Translations under genes and position numbers: made by a program
Notes under the pieces: model-generated
What the model was told of the DNA's origin: nothing
What the model saw: the letters and a program-made list of their open reading frames with translations, nothing else
Databases searched by the model: none
Part shown: positions 50,910 through 59,292 of the stretch, piece by piece
Numbering within the stretch: the stretch's first letter is position 1
Layout of the letters: each line of letters begins with the position of its first letter
Source of the DNA: Thermanaerosceptrum fracticalcis
GTDB lineage: Bacteria; Bacillota; Peptococcia; DRI-13
Length of the DNA: 64,000 nt
Assembly (NCBI RefSeq): GCF_000746025.2
Contig: NZ_CP045798.1
Span: 2,737,001-2,801,000, forward strand
Direction of reading: 5' to 3'

Positions 50910-51518
50910 ATGGGAAAAGTAATTTTATACAAATTACACAGGGATGACACCTATTTGTATAATATGTTTGGCGACTACACTTATCTGACCGGAGGTTATT
51001 ATAAGTCATTGGATTGTGAACTATCCCAGATAAGAATTATGCCTACGACGGAAGAAGCCCTTGATGCTTATGTTGTTCCTTTGGCCATGAAGAAAGCACA
51101 GTTATCCAATCTCAAAACACCTGAATATGAAATTGTTACTGAGAAAATGATACCGCCGGTTCTGGCTTATCCAATCAATCCATTTACTTCGAAATGTGAG
51201 GTAATTATTGAAAAGGAAGATGTGGAGAAAAAATTGAAAAAGCTTACAATGAACGGTAAATATGCTGTCATCTGCCAGAAATTGCCCTCCGATTACAGGA
51301 TTGACGTGGTCCGCTGCATTTTAGGGCTAACTCTGGAACAGGAATATAAAGAGTTTGCCATGTCTATTTTTGAGACCTTTCATCTGCCGCTCATGAAAAT
51401 TAGGATAATTGTTACGGTCGATGAGTATTTGTTTTCCGCTATTGAACCGCTGCCTTATGATGAATTGACTTTGAAAGAAAAGAAGATTATTGAGGAGATG
51501 GGGACATGGCAAAGATAG
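50910..51518 (+). CDS. RimK-like ATP-grasp N-terminal (RLAN) domain protein
   Basis: 202 residues. It resembles the RLAN domain that normally forms the N-terminal half of single-chain RimK-family proteins: GKVILYKLHRDDTYLYNMFGDYTYLTGGYYKS near the start, SQIRIMPTTEEALDAY, then a long middle part and the end MKIRIIVTVDEYLFSAIEPLPYDELT. Here it is a separate gene that overlaps the ATP-grasp gene by 13 bases, which implies coupled translation and a complex. ATG at 50910 has no strong ribosome site; a TTG at 50895 abuts GGGAG too closely. Confidence 0.7.
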   Translation: MGKVILYKLHRDDTYLYNMFGDYTYLTGGYYKSLDCELSQIRIMPTTEEALDAYVVPLAMKKAQLSNLKTPEYEIVTEKMIPPVLAYPINPFTSKCEVIIEKEDVEKKLKKLTMNGKYAVICQKLPSDYRIDVVRCILGLTLEQEYKEFAMSIFETFHLPLMKIRIIVTVDEYLFSAIEPLPYDELTLKEKKIIEEMGTWQR

Positions 51519-52387
51519 CAATTTTTACGGAACGTTATACCATCAGAAGCTCGGTGGAACTAGCGGCACTCACAAATTACAGGATGGCTGCCTTTGAGCT
51601 GGGACATCAGCTTGATTTCCTGTTTCGTAATGAATTAAAGTACTTGAGCAATTATGATGCTGTTTTTATCAGGGCTCTGACCGACCCTCTCAATACTAGC
51701 TATGTTGTGGCCCGGCTGGCTCAGATGCAGGGCCAGCGTGTAATTGACGACCCTGAAAGCATACGAATCTGCTGTGACAAAGTAAATATGTACAAACGCC
51801 TGCTGCAGCATCAAATACCGATGCCCGAGACAATATTTTTAGATAACAAAGAGGTTAGCAAGGAAAACGCCTGCGAATTGTTTGAAACCTTGGGAATCCC
51901 CCTGGTTTTGAAGGCTCCAAATAGCAGTTTTTCTCATTATGTGGAAAAGGTTAATTCTCCTGATGAATTCGTCAAGTTCGGAAAGAAATTTTTGCGGAGA
52001 GCGGATCGGATTATTGTCCAGCAGTATATTCCCAGTGATTATGACTGGCGTGTTATCATCCTGGACGGGAAAGTATTGGCCGTGGCTAAATACATATTTG
52101 CCCAGAATACATGGCGGACCATGGACCGGGCGGAAGACGGACAGTTGGCTAAGGTAGTCGGTGTGGACGCAAGCAAAGCCAATCCAGCCCTGTTGCAGGT
52201 TGCTGTTAATGCGACCAGGACAATAGGCCGGAGTTTATATGGCGTCGATGTTAAAGAGGTTGACGGCGAATATTACGTCATCGAAGTAAATGATAATCCT
52301 AATATCGACGCTGGAAATGAAGACCAGGCCAGCCCGGAAATTTATAAAAATATTGTACGGTATCTAGCGGGTGAAGAATTTGAATAA
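51506..52387 (+). CDS. RimK-family ATP-grasp ligase
   Basis: 293 residues. ATP-grasp core: DDPESIRICCDKVNMYKRLLQHQIPMPETIFL, LGIPLVLKAPNSSFSHYVEKV (ATP-binding Lys), IIVQQYIPSDYDWRVIILDGKVLAVAKYI, and the metal-binding EVDGEYYVIEVNDNPNIDAGNEDQ. Enzymes of this type join a carboxylate to an amine through an acyl phosphate, often adding Glu or other amino acids to peptides or small molecules. Substrate unknown. GAGGAG before ATG lies within the RLAN gene. Confidence 0.88.
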   Translation: MAKIAIFTERYTIRSSVELAALTNYRMAAFELGHQLDFLFRNELKYLSNYDAVFIRALTDPLNTSYVVARLAQMQGQRVIDDPESIRICCDKVNMYKRLLQHQIPMPETIFLDNKEVSKENACELFETLGIPLVLKAPNSSFSHYVEKVNSPDEFVKFGKKFLRRADRIIVQQYIPSDYDWRVIILDGKVLAVAKYIFAQNTWRTMDRAEDGQLAKVVGVDASKANPALLQVAVNATRTIGRSLYGVDVKEVDGEYYVIEVNDNPNIDAGNEDQASPEIYKNIVRYLAGEEFE

Positions 52388-52850
52388 GCTTTCATCACGG
52401 AAAGCCGTGGCGGCAGATTTAAGGCAATTGATGGAAATAGAAAAAAAGTGTTTTCCGGAATGTGATGTTTTTTCGCGGCGTAATATGCGACGGATGGTAA
52501 ATAATCCAAAATGTTCAATCTTACTTGATGTTTTAGAATATGAGCAAGAGGTTGTTGGTTATGCTGTTTACCTGACGAGACGCAACAGCCAGACGATAAG
52601 GCTATATTCCCTGTGTCTTCTACCATGCTACACCGGGCAGGGCTTAACCAGAAAATATTTGGAGGAACGGTTAAAAGATTTTGCCTTAAGATTTTCGAAG
52701 GTAATCTTAGAAGTACGCCAGTCCAATAAGGCGGCAATCAGGCTTTACCACGGGTTGGGTTTTGAGCTTGGACAGATTCTTGAAGGATATTATGCTGACG
52801 GGGAAAGGGGTTATCGCATGGTTAAGAATCTGAAGCCGAAATTACCATGA
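52371..52850 (+). CDS. GNAT family N-acetyltransferase
   Basis: 159 residues. GNAT pattern: RKAVAADLRQLMEIEKKCFPECDVFS, the acetyl-CoA loop LLPCYTGQGLTRKYLEERL (Q-x-G-x form) and LEVRQSNKAAIRLYHGLGFELGQILEGYYADGERGYRM, a RimI-like end. The GTG start at 52371 overlaps the ATP-grasp gene by 17 bases. Operonic with it, so it may acetylate the ligase product or a cognate substrate. Confidence 0.88.
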   Translation: MKNLNKLSSRKAVAADLRQLMEIEKKCFPECDVFSRRNMRRMVNNPKCSILLDVLEYEQEVVGYAVYLTRRNSQTIRLYSLCLLPCYTGQGLTRKYLEERLKDFALRFSKVILEVRQSNKAAIRLYHGLGFELGQILEGYYADGERGYRMVKNLKPKLP

Positions 52851-53174
52851 AATGGGCATAAGCAACACCATTCCCGGAATTTTACAAGTGGTGAGAATTT
52901 AAAGGCCTGATTATGATTAAATCTACAGCTAATGAAGGAGGAGGTAACCCCCCCATTAATTTTTTAGAAAAATGTGCTCTGTTGGGAGCCTTAACCACTA
53001 TACCATATTGTCAAGAAATTGTGGGAAGAGGTTGGTAGAGAAGTACCAGTTGTCGTTCTGAAATGGTAAGTAAAATTATGGAATGGCTTAAAGTAGAACC
53101 TAACTGGCGCTTGGGTATTCAACTGCACAGATTGCTTGGAGTACAATGATAAAGTATATAAGTTCCGATCTAAA
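52851..53174. other. Intergenic stretch after the GNAT gene, no intact gene
   Basis: GAAGGAGGAGG at 52933 is not followed by a usable start. Two short coding-like pieces, EKCALLGALTTIPYCQEIV (near 52970-53025) and MEWLKVEPNWRLGIQLHRLLG (near 53080-53140), suggest a decayed gene with frame breaks; the second recalls the C-terminus of radical SAM QueE-type proteins, but that is only an impression. Confidence 0.35.
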
Positions 53175-53212
53175 CAAAACACACTACCTAATAATTTAGG
53201 TAGTGTGTTTTG
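53175..53212 (-). terminator. Terminator of the menaquinone operon
   Basis: Seventeen perfect base pairs, CAAAACACACTACCTAA with its complement, around TAAT. On the minus strand it follows the phosphorylase stop codon directly and ends in TTTTGTTT. Confidence 0.88.
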
Positions 53213-54052
53213 CTACTTATAAACCTTATTTAAAAGGGTCGGCTTACGTAAATCCTGACATTCACAGCCACATTCCCCAAAGGTCAGTTCCTTCATGGCC
53301 TGACCCAGAATTTTCCCAATTCTGGGGGCATCTTGGTGAAAAATCTCTGCCAGTTCCCGGTGTTCCCAGGCTTTGACAATACCTTCTCCATAATTCACTA
53401 CGGTATAAAGTCCAGCAAAACAAGCCCCAATTTCTCTCGCCAGATATACCTCAGGACAGAGGCTCTGCCCCACGATATCGCCACCCCACTGTTTAAGCAT
53501 CTGACATTCGCTGGGGCTCTCAAAATGCCGTCCATCGGTAACTACATAGACCCCGCGAGAAAAGACTCGTTTCAAGGGATAGGCTTCCGCTGTCCGGTAT
53601 AAGAGGTCGCGGAGTTGGGGACACAGGGGTTGACGCATAATCAAAAGCTGGTTAGTTCCCAGATCCACATCCTTCCGTAAAGAAAAATCAATATAATCAT
53701 GGGGGATAACAATGTCTCGAGGGTCTAAGAGGTGGTTGAGACTCCCCACGCCCCCTTCACTGATGACCTTCTTGACACCGGCCTCCCGCAAGACCCAGAA
53801 GACCTGACGTGAGGCTTGGGCCCGGGTAACACCTGAACGCCAGCCGTGCATATGACAGCTTAATACCTGATAATCTTCCTTCCCTCTCACCTGAAAGAGG
53901 GTGAAGGGCGGGCTTTCTCCAAAGGGTGTTTTATAAACTAGTCCTTCCTCTAAAAACTCTAGGGATTCGTCTTGGAGGTCCTGGGGAAAATTCATGCCCA
54001 GGGTTCCCGATCCCCCGATGAATCCTAATAACGCCGGTGGTACACTTACCAT
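53213..54052 (-). CDS. MTAP-like purine nucleoside phosphorylase in the menaquinone operon
   Basis: 279 residues. Phosphorylase family hallmarks: LLGFIGGSGTLGMNF, SEGGVGSLNHLLDPRDIVIPHDYIDFS, TDGRHFESPSECQMLKQWGGDIVGQSLCPEVYLAREIGACFAGL. Methylthioadenosine phosphorylases have the same architecture. Position after mqnE, mqnA and mqnC suggests it replaces MqnB by removing adenine from aminodeoxyfutalosine (or recycles methylthioadenosine/5'-deoxyadenosine). The C-terminus has an unusual CGCECQ cysteine cluster. ATG at 54052 after AGGTG; a GTG nine bases earlier overlaps mqnC. Confidence 0.82.
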   Translation of the reverse strand: MVSVPPALLGFIGGSGTLGMNFPQDLQDESLEFLEEGLVYKTPFGESPPFTLFQVRGKEDYQVLSCHMHGWRSGVTRAQASRQVFWVLREAGVKKVISEGGVGSLNHLLDPRDIVIPHDYIDFSLRKDVDLGTNQLLIMRQPLCPQLRDLLYRTAEAYPLKRVFSRGVYVVTDGRHFESPSECQMLKQWGGDIVGQSLCPEVYLAREIGACFAGLYTVVNYGEGIVKAWEHRELAEIFHQDAPRIGKILGQAMKELTFGECGCECQDLRKPTLLNKVYK

Positions 54053-54064
54053 ACATCTCACCTA

Positions 54065-55093
54065 CTAATAGACTTTTAGAATGTTATAGAGGGTATCCCT
54101 TAAAGCGGGCCTTTTGCCCGTATCTTTAATGAGTTGAATCATGCTTTCTTTCTCCATGGTATAGGCCGTACCAGCGGCTTTTACCACGTTTTCTTCCAGC
54201 ATAATGCTCCCTAAGTCGTTAGCGCCAAAATAAATGGACATTTGTCCCATCTGGGGTCCTTGCGTAACCCAGGAACCTTGGATGGTTTTAAAGTTATCCA
54301 AAAAGAGTCTGCTCACAGCCAGGAAACGCAAATAGCGGATGGAAGAAATCTTTTTGCCCTCTAAGGCCGTATGAGCCGGTTGAAAAGTCCAGGGAATAAA
54401 TGCCCTGAAGCCTCCCGTTTTATCCTGTAAATCACGAATTTTCTCCAAATGTTCTAAGAGTTCTTCTTCCGTCTCTATACTACCCATCATCATGGTGGCC
54501 GTAGATTCCATGCCTATTTTATGGGCTTCTTCCATAATTTCCAGCCAGCGATTACTGGATATTTTTCTGGGACTGACGGTTTGTCTGACTCTATCCACCA
54601 GAACCTCAGCCCCGCCGCCTGGTACAGAATCCAGCCCCAGCTCTTTTAGTCTAAGAAGAGTTTCTTTGATGCTGAGGCCTTCCAGTTTGGCGATATGATC
54701 TATCTCCGGTGGAGACAGGGAGTGGATGGTCACAGAAAAACGTTCCTTGATTTTGGAAAAAACCTGAGCAAAATATTTCAGTCCCAGAGAAGGATGGAGT
54801 CCCCCTTGCAGCATCACCTGGGTAGCACCCATCTCCTGAGCTTCTTTCACCTTTTCACAGATTTCCTCTACAGTAAGTACATATCCTTCAATATTACCTT
54901 CTTCACGGTAAAAAGCACAAAACTTGCACTGAACCTGGCAGATGTTTGTATAATTAATATTTCTATCCACCACAAAGGTAATATATCCTTGGGGATGGAT
55001 TTTATCTCTCATGGCACAGGCAATTTCCGCTAATTCCAAAGTATCAGCTTGTTGTAAGAGTTTTAAGGCCTCTTTTTTTGTTAGGCGAGCCAT
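54065..55093 (-). CDS. mqnC: Cyclic dehypoxanthinyl futalosine synthase (radical SAM)
   Basis: 342 residues. Radical SAM motif CQVQCKFCAFYR after DRNINYTNI, then EGYVLTVEEI, TQVMLQGGLHPSLGL and PGGGAEVLVDRVRQTVSPRK, all typical of MqnC rather than MqnE. Cyclises dehypoxanthine futalosine in the futalosine route to menaquinone. Directly abuts mqnA (one base between). Confidence 0.93.
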   Translation of the reverse strand: MARLTKKEALKLLQQADTLELAEIACAMRDKIHPQGYITFVVDRNINYTNICQVQCKFCAFYREEGNIEGYVLTVEEICEKVKEAQEMGATQVMLQGGLHPSLGLKYFAQVFSKIKERFSVTIHSLSPPEIDHIAKLEGLSIKETLLRLKELGLDSVPGGGAEVLVDRVRQTVSPRKISSNRWLEIMEEAHKIGMESTATMMMGSIETEEELLEHLEKIRDLQDKTGGFRAFIPWTFQPAHTALEGKKISSIRYLRFLAVSRLFLDNFKTIQGSWVTQGPQMGQMSIYFGANDLGSIMLEENVVKAAGTAYTMEKESMIQLIKDTGKRPALRDTLYNILKVY

Positions 55094-55927
55094 TTATTTC
55101 ACCTCGATAAAATTAAGCTGGTGGATAGGCTTGATAATACCCTGTTTCGCTAAACACTCATAGTAACTTAAGAGGCCTTTTTTGTGTTCTTCATCAAAGG
55201 AAAACTCTAGTCCGCGGAAATAGTGAGTAAGAAACTCCGGTGTATATATTTCCCAACGCGCTGCGTCCTTGACGATCTCTTCCAAATGCTTGATACTGTA
55301 TTGCATAGAGGAAATAAAGGCTTCGTATACCCTTTGCACGAGATGGGGTTTTTCCTGGGCAAATTCCTTGCGTACAGCCCAGACGGCATAGACCATCTTG
55401 TGGCCGGTAAATTCCTTCCACTCTACACCCAGGTCATAAAAATATAAACCAGGGGGCTTTTGATAAAAAGCCCGGAGGGCATGGTCGCCGATTAAAAGAG
55501 CTGCCTCTCCCTCCAAAAGCATGGAAGGTAAATCAGGAGGACAGACAAAATATTCACAGCGAAAATTATATTTTTGCTGTATGATAATTTTCAAGAGATT
55601 TACTGAGGTAGCCGAAGTGTTAGTTAAAGCAATGCGTTTCCCGTCCAGTTCTGTGATAGGTACTTGACTCACCAGGTAGATGCTGTTTACAGGCCCGTCG
55701 GCACTTACGGTTAAATCAGGTAAAAGAAGTAAATCATGATGATTCTGAGCATATTCAATAGAGGAAATAGGGCTAATATCTAATTCCCGGGCAAGCAATT
55801 TACGGTTTAATTCCGTGGGTGTGCCCTTGATTAATTCAATATCTAAAAGTATTTGCTGATTCTTGACTAATCCGTAATAAAGAGGCAGACAATTTAAAAA
55901 CTGGATGTGTCCAACCCTGGGCCGCAT
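55094..55927 (-). CDS. mqnA: Chorismate dehydratase
   Basis: 277 residues, periplasmic-binding-like fold without signal peptide. Pattern: RVGHIQFLNCLPLYYGL, LDISPISSIEYAQN, TSATSVNLLKIII, LIGDHAL. Removes water from chorismate to give 3-enolpyruvylbenzoate, the first futalosine-pathway step. The stop and start codons of its neighbours touch, so it is tightly coupled to mqnE upstream. Confidence 0.92.
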   Translation of the reverse strand: MRPRVGHIQFLNCLPLYYGLVKNQQILLDIELIKGTPTELNRKLLARELDISPISSIEYAQNHHDLLLLPDLTVSADGPVNSIYLVSQVPITELDGKRIALTNTSATSVNLLKIIIQQKYNFRCEYFVCPPDLPSMLLEGEAALLIGDHALRAFYQKPPGLYFYDLGVEWKEFTGHKMVYAVWAVRKEFAQEKPHLVQRVYEAFISSMQYSIKHLEEIVKDAARWEIYTPEFLTHYFRGLEFSFDEEHKKGLLSYYECLAKQGIIKPIHQLNFIEVK

Positions 55928-57010
55928 CTATTTATCCTCCTCATAAACCTTAATCACATTGTAGAGGGTATCTCTTTCTACGGGAATATACCCCATCTCC
56001 TTAATGCGGGCCAAGAGTTCTTCTTTCGTAATGCCCTGGGCCGTTTTAGCACCGGCAGCATGTGTTATTTTCTCTTCTACTACAGTTCCGTCCAGGTCAT
56101 CCACACCAAACTCCAGGGAAAGTTGGGCCAAGGATATACCCAGCATTATCCAGAAAGCCTTGATATGAGCAAAATTGTCTAAGATAAGACGAGAAATGGT
56201 AATTACCTTTAAATCCTCTACGGCTGTGGTCCTTTTAAGATGGGCTAATTCTGTATTTTCAGGGTGGAAAGGAAGAGGAATAAAGGATTGGAATCCCCCC
56301 GTCCTATCCTGCAGTTCACGTAATTTGAGGAGATGATCGATGCGTTCTTCCCATGTCTCCACATGACCGTACAGCATCGTCGCATTAGTTTTAAATCCCA
56401 GTTCATGTGCAGTCTTCATAACCTCCAGCCAGCGCTCTCCCGAGGCTTTTTTAGGGCAAAGGTCTTGCCGTATACGAGAACTGAATACTTCTGCCCCTCC
56501 ACCGGGTAGGGATCCCAGACCTGCTTCTTTTAAGAGACTTAGGACTTCGCGAATAGTTTTCCCGGAAATTTGTGCAAAATAGTCTATTTCCACAGCAGTA
56601 AAAGCCTGTAGGTGAAGATGGGGAAAGGTTTTATGCAAGGTCTTAATCACATCATAATAATATTCAAAGGGGAGAGTAGGATGAAGGGCGCTAACAATGT
56701 GTAGTTCCGTAATGTTATCGGGTATAGATTCATAGACCCTTTTGAGCACGTCTTCCATAGACATAACATAGGCGCCTTTAGCATCCTTATCCCGACCGAA
56801 AGCGCAAAATTTACATTTGGAGACACAGACATTGGTCAGGTTAATATGGCGATTGACATTAAAATAGACGTATTTCCCTGTTTTTTGCCTTTTTATCCAA
56901 CGGGCTAAACGCCCCAGAAACAAGAGGTCATTACATTTTACTAAAGTTAAGGCATCTTCCTGGGTCAGCCTTTCCCCTCGGTAAACTTTTTCTTCAATAG
57001 CTTTTAACAT
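55928..57010 (-). CDS. mqnE: Aminodeoxyfutalosine synthase (radical SAM)
   Basis: 360 residues. Radical SAM motif CVSKCKFCAFGRD after NVNRHINLTNV, then KGAYVMSMEDVLKRVYE, HIVSALHPTLPFEYY, LGSLPGGGAEVFSSRIRQDLCPKKASGERWLEV and GHVETWEERIDHLLKLRELQDRTGGFQSFIPLPFHPENT, all diagnostic of MqnE. Joins enolpyruvylbenzoate to the adenosyl group of SAM. ATG at 57010 after AAAGGTG; GTG at 57031 is an alternative. First gene of the mqn operon. Confidence 0.93.
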   Translation of the reverse strand: MLKAIEEKVYRGERLTQEDALTLVKCNDLLFLGRLARWIKRQKTGKYVYFNVNRHINLTNVCVSKCKFCAFGRDKDAKGAYVMSMEDVLKRVYESIPDNITELHIVSALHPTLPFEYYYDVIKTLHKTFPHLHLQAFTAVEIDYFAQISGKTIREVLSLLKEAGLGSLPGGGAEVFSSRIRQDLCPKKASGERWLEVMKTAHELGFKTNATMLYGHVETWEERIDHLLKLRELQDRTGGFQSFIPLPFHPENTELAHLKRTTAVEDLKVITISRLILDNFAHIKAFWIMLGISLAQLSLEFGVDDLDGTVVEEKITHAAGAKTAQGITKEELLARIKEMGYIPVERDTLYNVIKVYEEDK

Positions 57011-57060
57011 TTCTTCGACACCTTTCTCCACAAAATTACTAGTAAGATATTCGTGAGAAG

Positions 57061-57090
57061 GGCTATATTTCCTTCCCTTTTAATATAGCC
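57061..57090 (-). promoter_or_regulatory. Leader hairpin upstream of mqnE
   Basis: GGCTATATT pairs with AATATAGCC across 12 bases, in the mqnE 5' leader. On the minus strand a TATAAT-like element lies about 30 bases before it. It may be a weak attenuator or RNA stabiliser; unproven. Confidence 0.35.
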
Positions 57091-57191
57091 ATTTTTATCT
57101 AAAGGTTAAATTATAGGTAATTGTTCTATTTTCGATACATTGTCCTCCAACTAATTGCTTGAGGTATTTGGGTATTTAGGTTTATGATTAG

Positions 57192-57220
57192 TTGAGAGCC
57201 TTATGTGTACATGCTATAAT
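57192..57220 (+). promoter_or_regulatory. Promoter of pabABC
   Basis: TTGAGA at 57192 and a perfect TATAAT at 57215 are exactly 17 bases apart. Confidence 0.75.
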
Positions 57221-57276
57221 TACTTTCAAACTGTCCTTTATACTATATCCGGGAAAAAAGAGGTTTGTTTGTTACG

Positions 57277-57873
57277 ATGATTCTTATGATTGACAACTAC
57301 GATTCCTTTACCTATAACCTGGTTCAGTACTTGGCGGAAATGAAAGAAGAGGTTCAGACTTATCGCAATGATGAGATAAGCTTAAGTGATATTCATAACA
57401 TTCGTCCCCAGATGTTGGTTATTTCTCCTGGACCCTGTACTCCTAAGGAAGCGGGGATTTCCTTAGAGGTAATCCGGGAATTTGGGGGGAAAATACCCAT
57501 ATTAGGTGTCTGCTTAGGTCATCAGGCTATTGGACAAGTCTTTGGCGCAAAGGTTGTTCGTGCAGTAAAACCAATGCATGGTAAAACATCAAAAATCAGC
57601 CATGATGGCAGAACTATCTATCGCCAATTAAAAAACCCTCTTACGGTGTGTCGTTACCATTCCCTAATTTTGGACCCGGCAACAATTCCTTCTTGCCTGG
57701 AAGTGTCCTCTTGGACCATGGACGGGGAAATTATGGGAATAAGACATAAGGAGTATCCGGTGGAGGGAGTACAGTTTCATCCGGAAGCCATTCTCACTGA
57801 GCAAGGAAAGGAACTTTTGAAAAATTTTATCCAAATTAGCAAGACCTTTAATAAAGAGCGGAGGACTAATTAA
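57277..57873 (+). CDS. pabA: Aminodeoxychorismate synthase, glutamine amidotransferase subunit
   Basis: 198 residues, class I amidotransferase. Triad: nucleophile Cys in [11 protein letters not shown], His in [10 protein letters not shown], and Glu next to it (HPE). Start [19 protein letters not shown] is the usual PabA/TrpG beginning. Releases ammonia for PabB. Pairing with pabB and pabC makes folate, not tryptophan, the main role, though PabA can serve both. ATG at 57277; AGAGG lies somewhat far upstream. Confidence 0.92.
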   Translation: MILMIDNYDSFTYNLVQYLAEMKEEVQTYRNDEISLSDIHNIRPQMLVISPGPCTPKEAGISLEVIREFGGKIPILGVCLGHQAIGQVFGAKVVRAVKPMHGKTSKISHDGRTIYRQLKNPLTVCRYHSLILDPATIPSCLEVSSWTMDGEIMGIRHKEYPVEGVQFHPEAILTEQGKELLKNFIQISKTFNKERRTN

Positions 57874-59292
57874 ATGCAGGCAGTAAATAGAGTAATGATG
57901 CAATCTGTTGAAACCTCACTCAATGCCTTTGAAATATTCCTGCTTTTTAAAGATGAACCTTATAGTTTTTTTCTGGACAGTGGAGTTTATGGAAAACTGG
58001 GTCGGTATTCCTTTATTGGAAGCAGACCTTTTTTGATTTTTAAAAGTAAAGGACAACGAGTAGAAATTATCCAGGGGAATGAAAGCATAATAATCCAGGG
58101 AAACCCTTTTGAAATATTGAGATGCTATTACCATCGTTACAAGATTGATAACCCCACAACCTTACCCTTTGTTGGGGGGGCAGTTGGGTATTTTGGTTAT
58201 GACCTAAATCAACAGATTGAAAAGTTACCTTCTCTTAAACCTGATGATGTCAAAATTCCTGATTGTATACTCGGTTTCTACGATTCCGTTATCATTTTTG
58301 ATCACTTGGAAAATCAGGTGTTTATAGCGGCTACGGGTTTACCTGAAAAGGAACCAAGCAAAGCATTAAAAAATGCAGAAAGAAAAATCTTAGAGCTAAA
58401 ACACAGGATAACAACTAGTTCCTTGACAGATATGGAAATACCTCAAACTCCTCAAGAGGATATTCTACTTACATCCAACTTTACCCGGGAATCTTATCTT
58501 GGAGCTGTCCGGCAAGCTCTGGATTACATCTATGCCGGAGATATCTATCAAGTTAACCTTTCCCAACGCTTTTCAGCCAATTATTTTGGAGACCCTATTA
58601 GTCTATATAAAAATTTACGGGAGATTAACCCTGCCCCTTTTGCCTCCTTTCTTAATTTCTCTGATGTAGTGGTCGTCAGCAGTTCTCCGGAGAGATTCCT
58701 CAAGTTAACGGATGGCATTGTGGAAACCCGCCCTATTAAGGGTACGCGTCCCCGGGGCCTGACACTGGAAGAAGATTTAGCTCTTCGTGAGGAACTTCAA
58801 AATAGCATTAAGGATCAAGCTGAACTGGTTATGATTGTAGATTTAGAAAGAAACGATTTGGGGCGTGTATGTGAGCCAGGCAGTGTCCAGGTTACGGAGT
58901 TGTTTACTATAGAGGAATATGCCACTGTTTTTCATCTGGTTGCGACGATTAAAGGGCAGCTAAAAGAAGACAAAGATGCTATCGATCTCTTGAAGGCTGC
59001 TTTTCCTGGCGGTTCTATTACCGGAGCCCCGAAAATAAGGGCTATGGAGATTATTGAGGAATTAGAAACTACTAAGAGAAACATTTACACAGGATCCATT
59101 GGTTACCTGGGTTTTGATGGAGATATGGACCTCAACATCGTGATTAGGACCATTGTTATTAAGGATAAGAAGGTCTATTTTCAGGTGGGTGGGGGTATTG
59201 TAGCTGATTCTGACCCTGAGAAAGAATATCAGGAAACCTTAGACAAAGCCAAGGCTCTGATTAGGGCTCTAAAGGGGAAGGTTGTTACGTAA
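57874..59292 (+). CDS. pabB: Aminodeoxychorismate synthase component I
   Basis: 472 residues. Chorismate-binding fold: DYIYAGDIYQVNLSQRFSA, SSSPERFLKL, the active-site motif PIKGTRPRG (Lys typical of PabB, where TrpE has PIAGT), MIVDLERNDLGRV, PGGSITGAPKIRAMEII, GSIGYLGFDGDMDLNIVIRT. Aminates chorismate to 4-amino-4-deoxychorismate. Its stop codon overlaps the pabC start (TAATG). Confidence 0.94.
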   Translation: MQAVNRVMMQSVETSLNAFEIFLLFKDEPYSFFLDSGVYGKLGRYSFIGSRPFLIFKSKGQRVEIIQGNESIIIQGNPFEILRCYYHRYKIDNPTTLPFVGGAVGYFGYDLNQQIEKLPSLKPDDVKIPDCILGFYDSVIIFDHLENQVFIAATGLPEKEPSKALKNAERKILELKHRITTSSLTDMEIPQTPQEDILLTSNFTRESYLGAVRQALDYIYAGDIYQVNLSQRFSANYFGDPISLYKNLREINPAPFASFLNFSDVVVVSSSPERFLKLTDGIVETRPIKGTRPRGLTLEEDLALREELQNSIKDQAELVMIVDLERNDLGRVCEPGSVQVTELFTIEEYATVFHLVATIKGQLKEDKDAIDLLKAAFPGGSITGAPKIRAMEIIEELETTKRNIYTGSIGYLGFDGDMDLNIVIRTIVIKDKKVYFQVGGGIVADSDPEKEYQETLDKAKALIRALKGKVVT

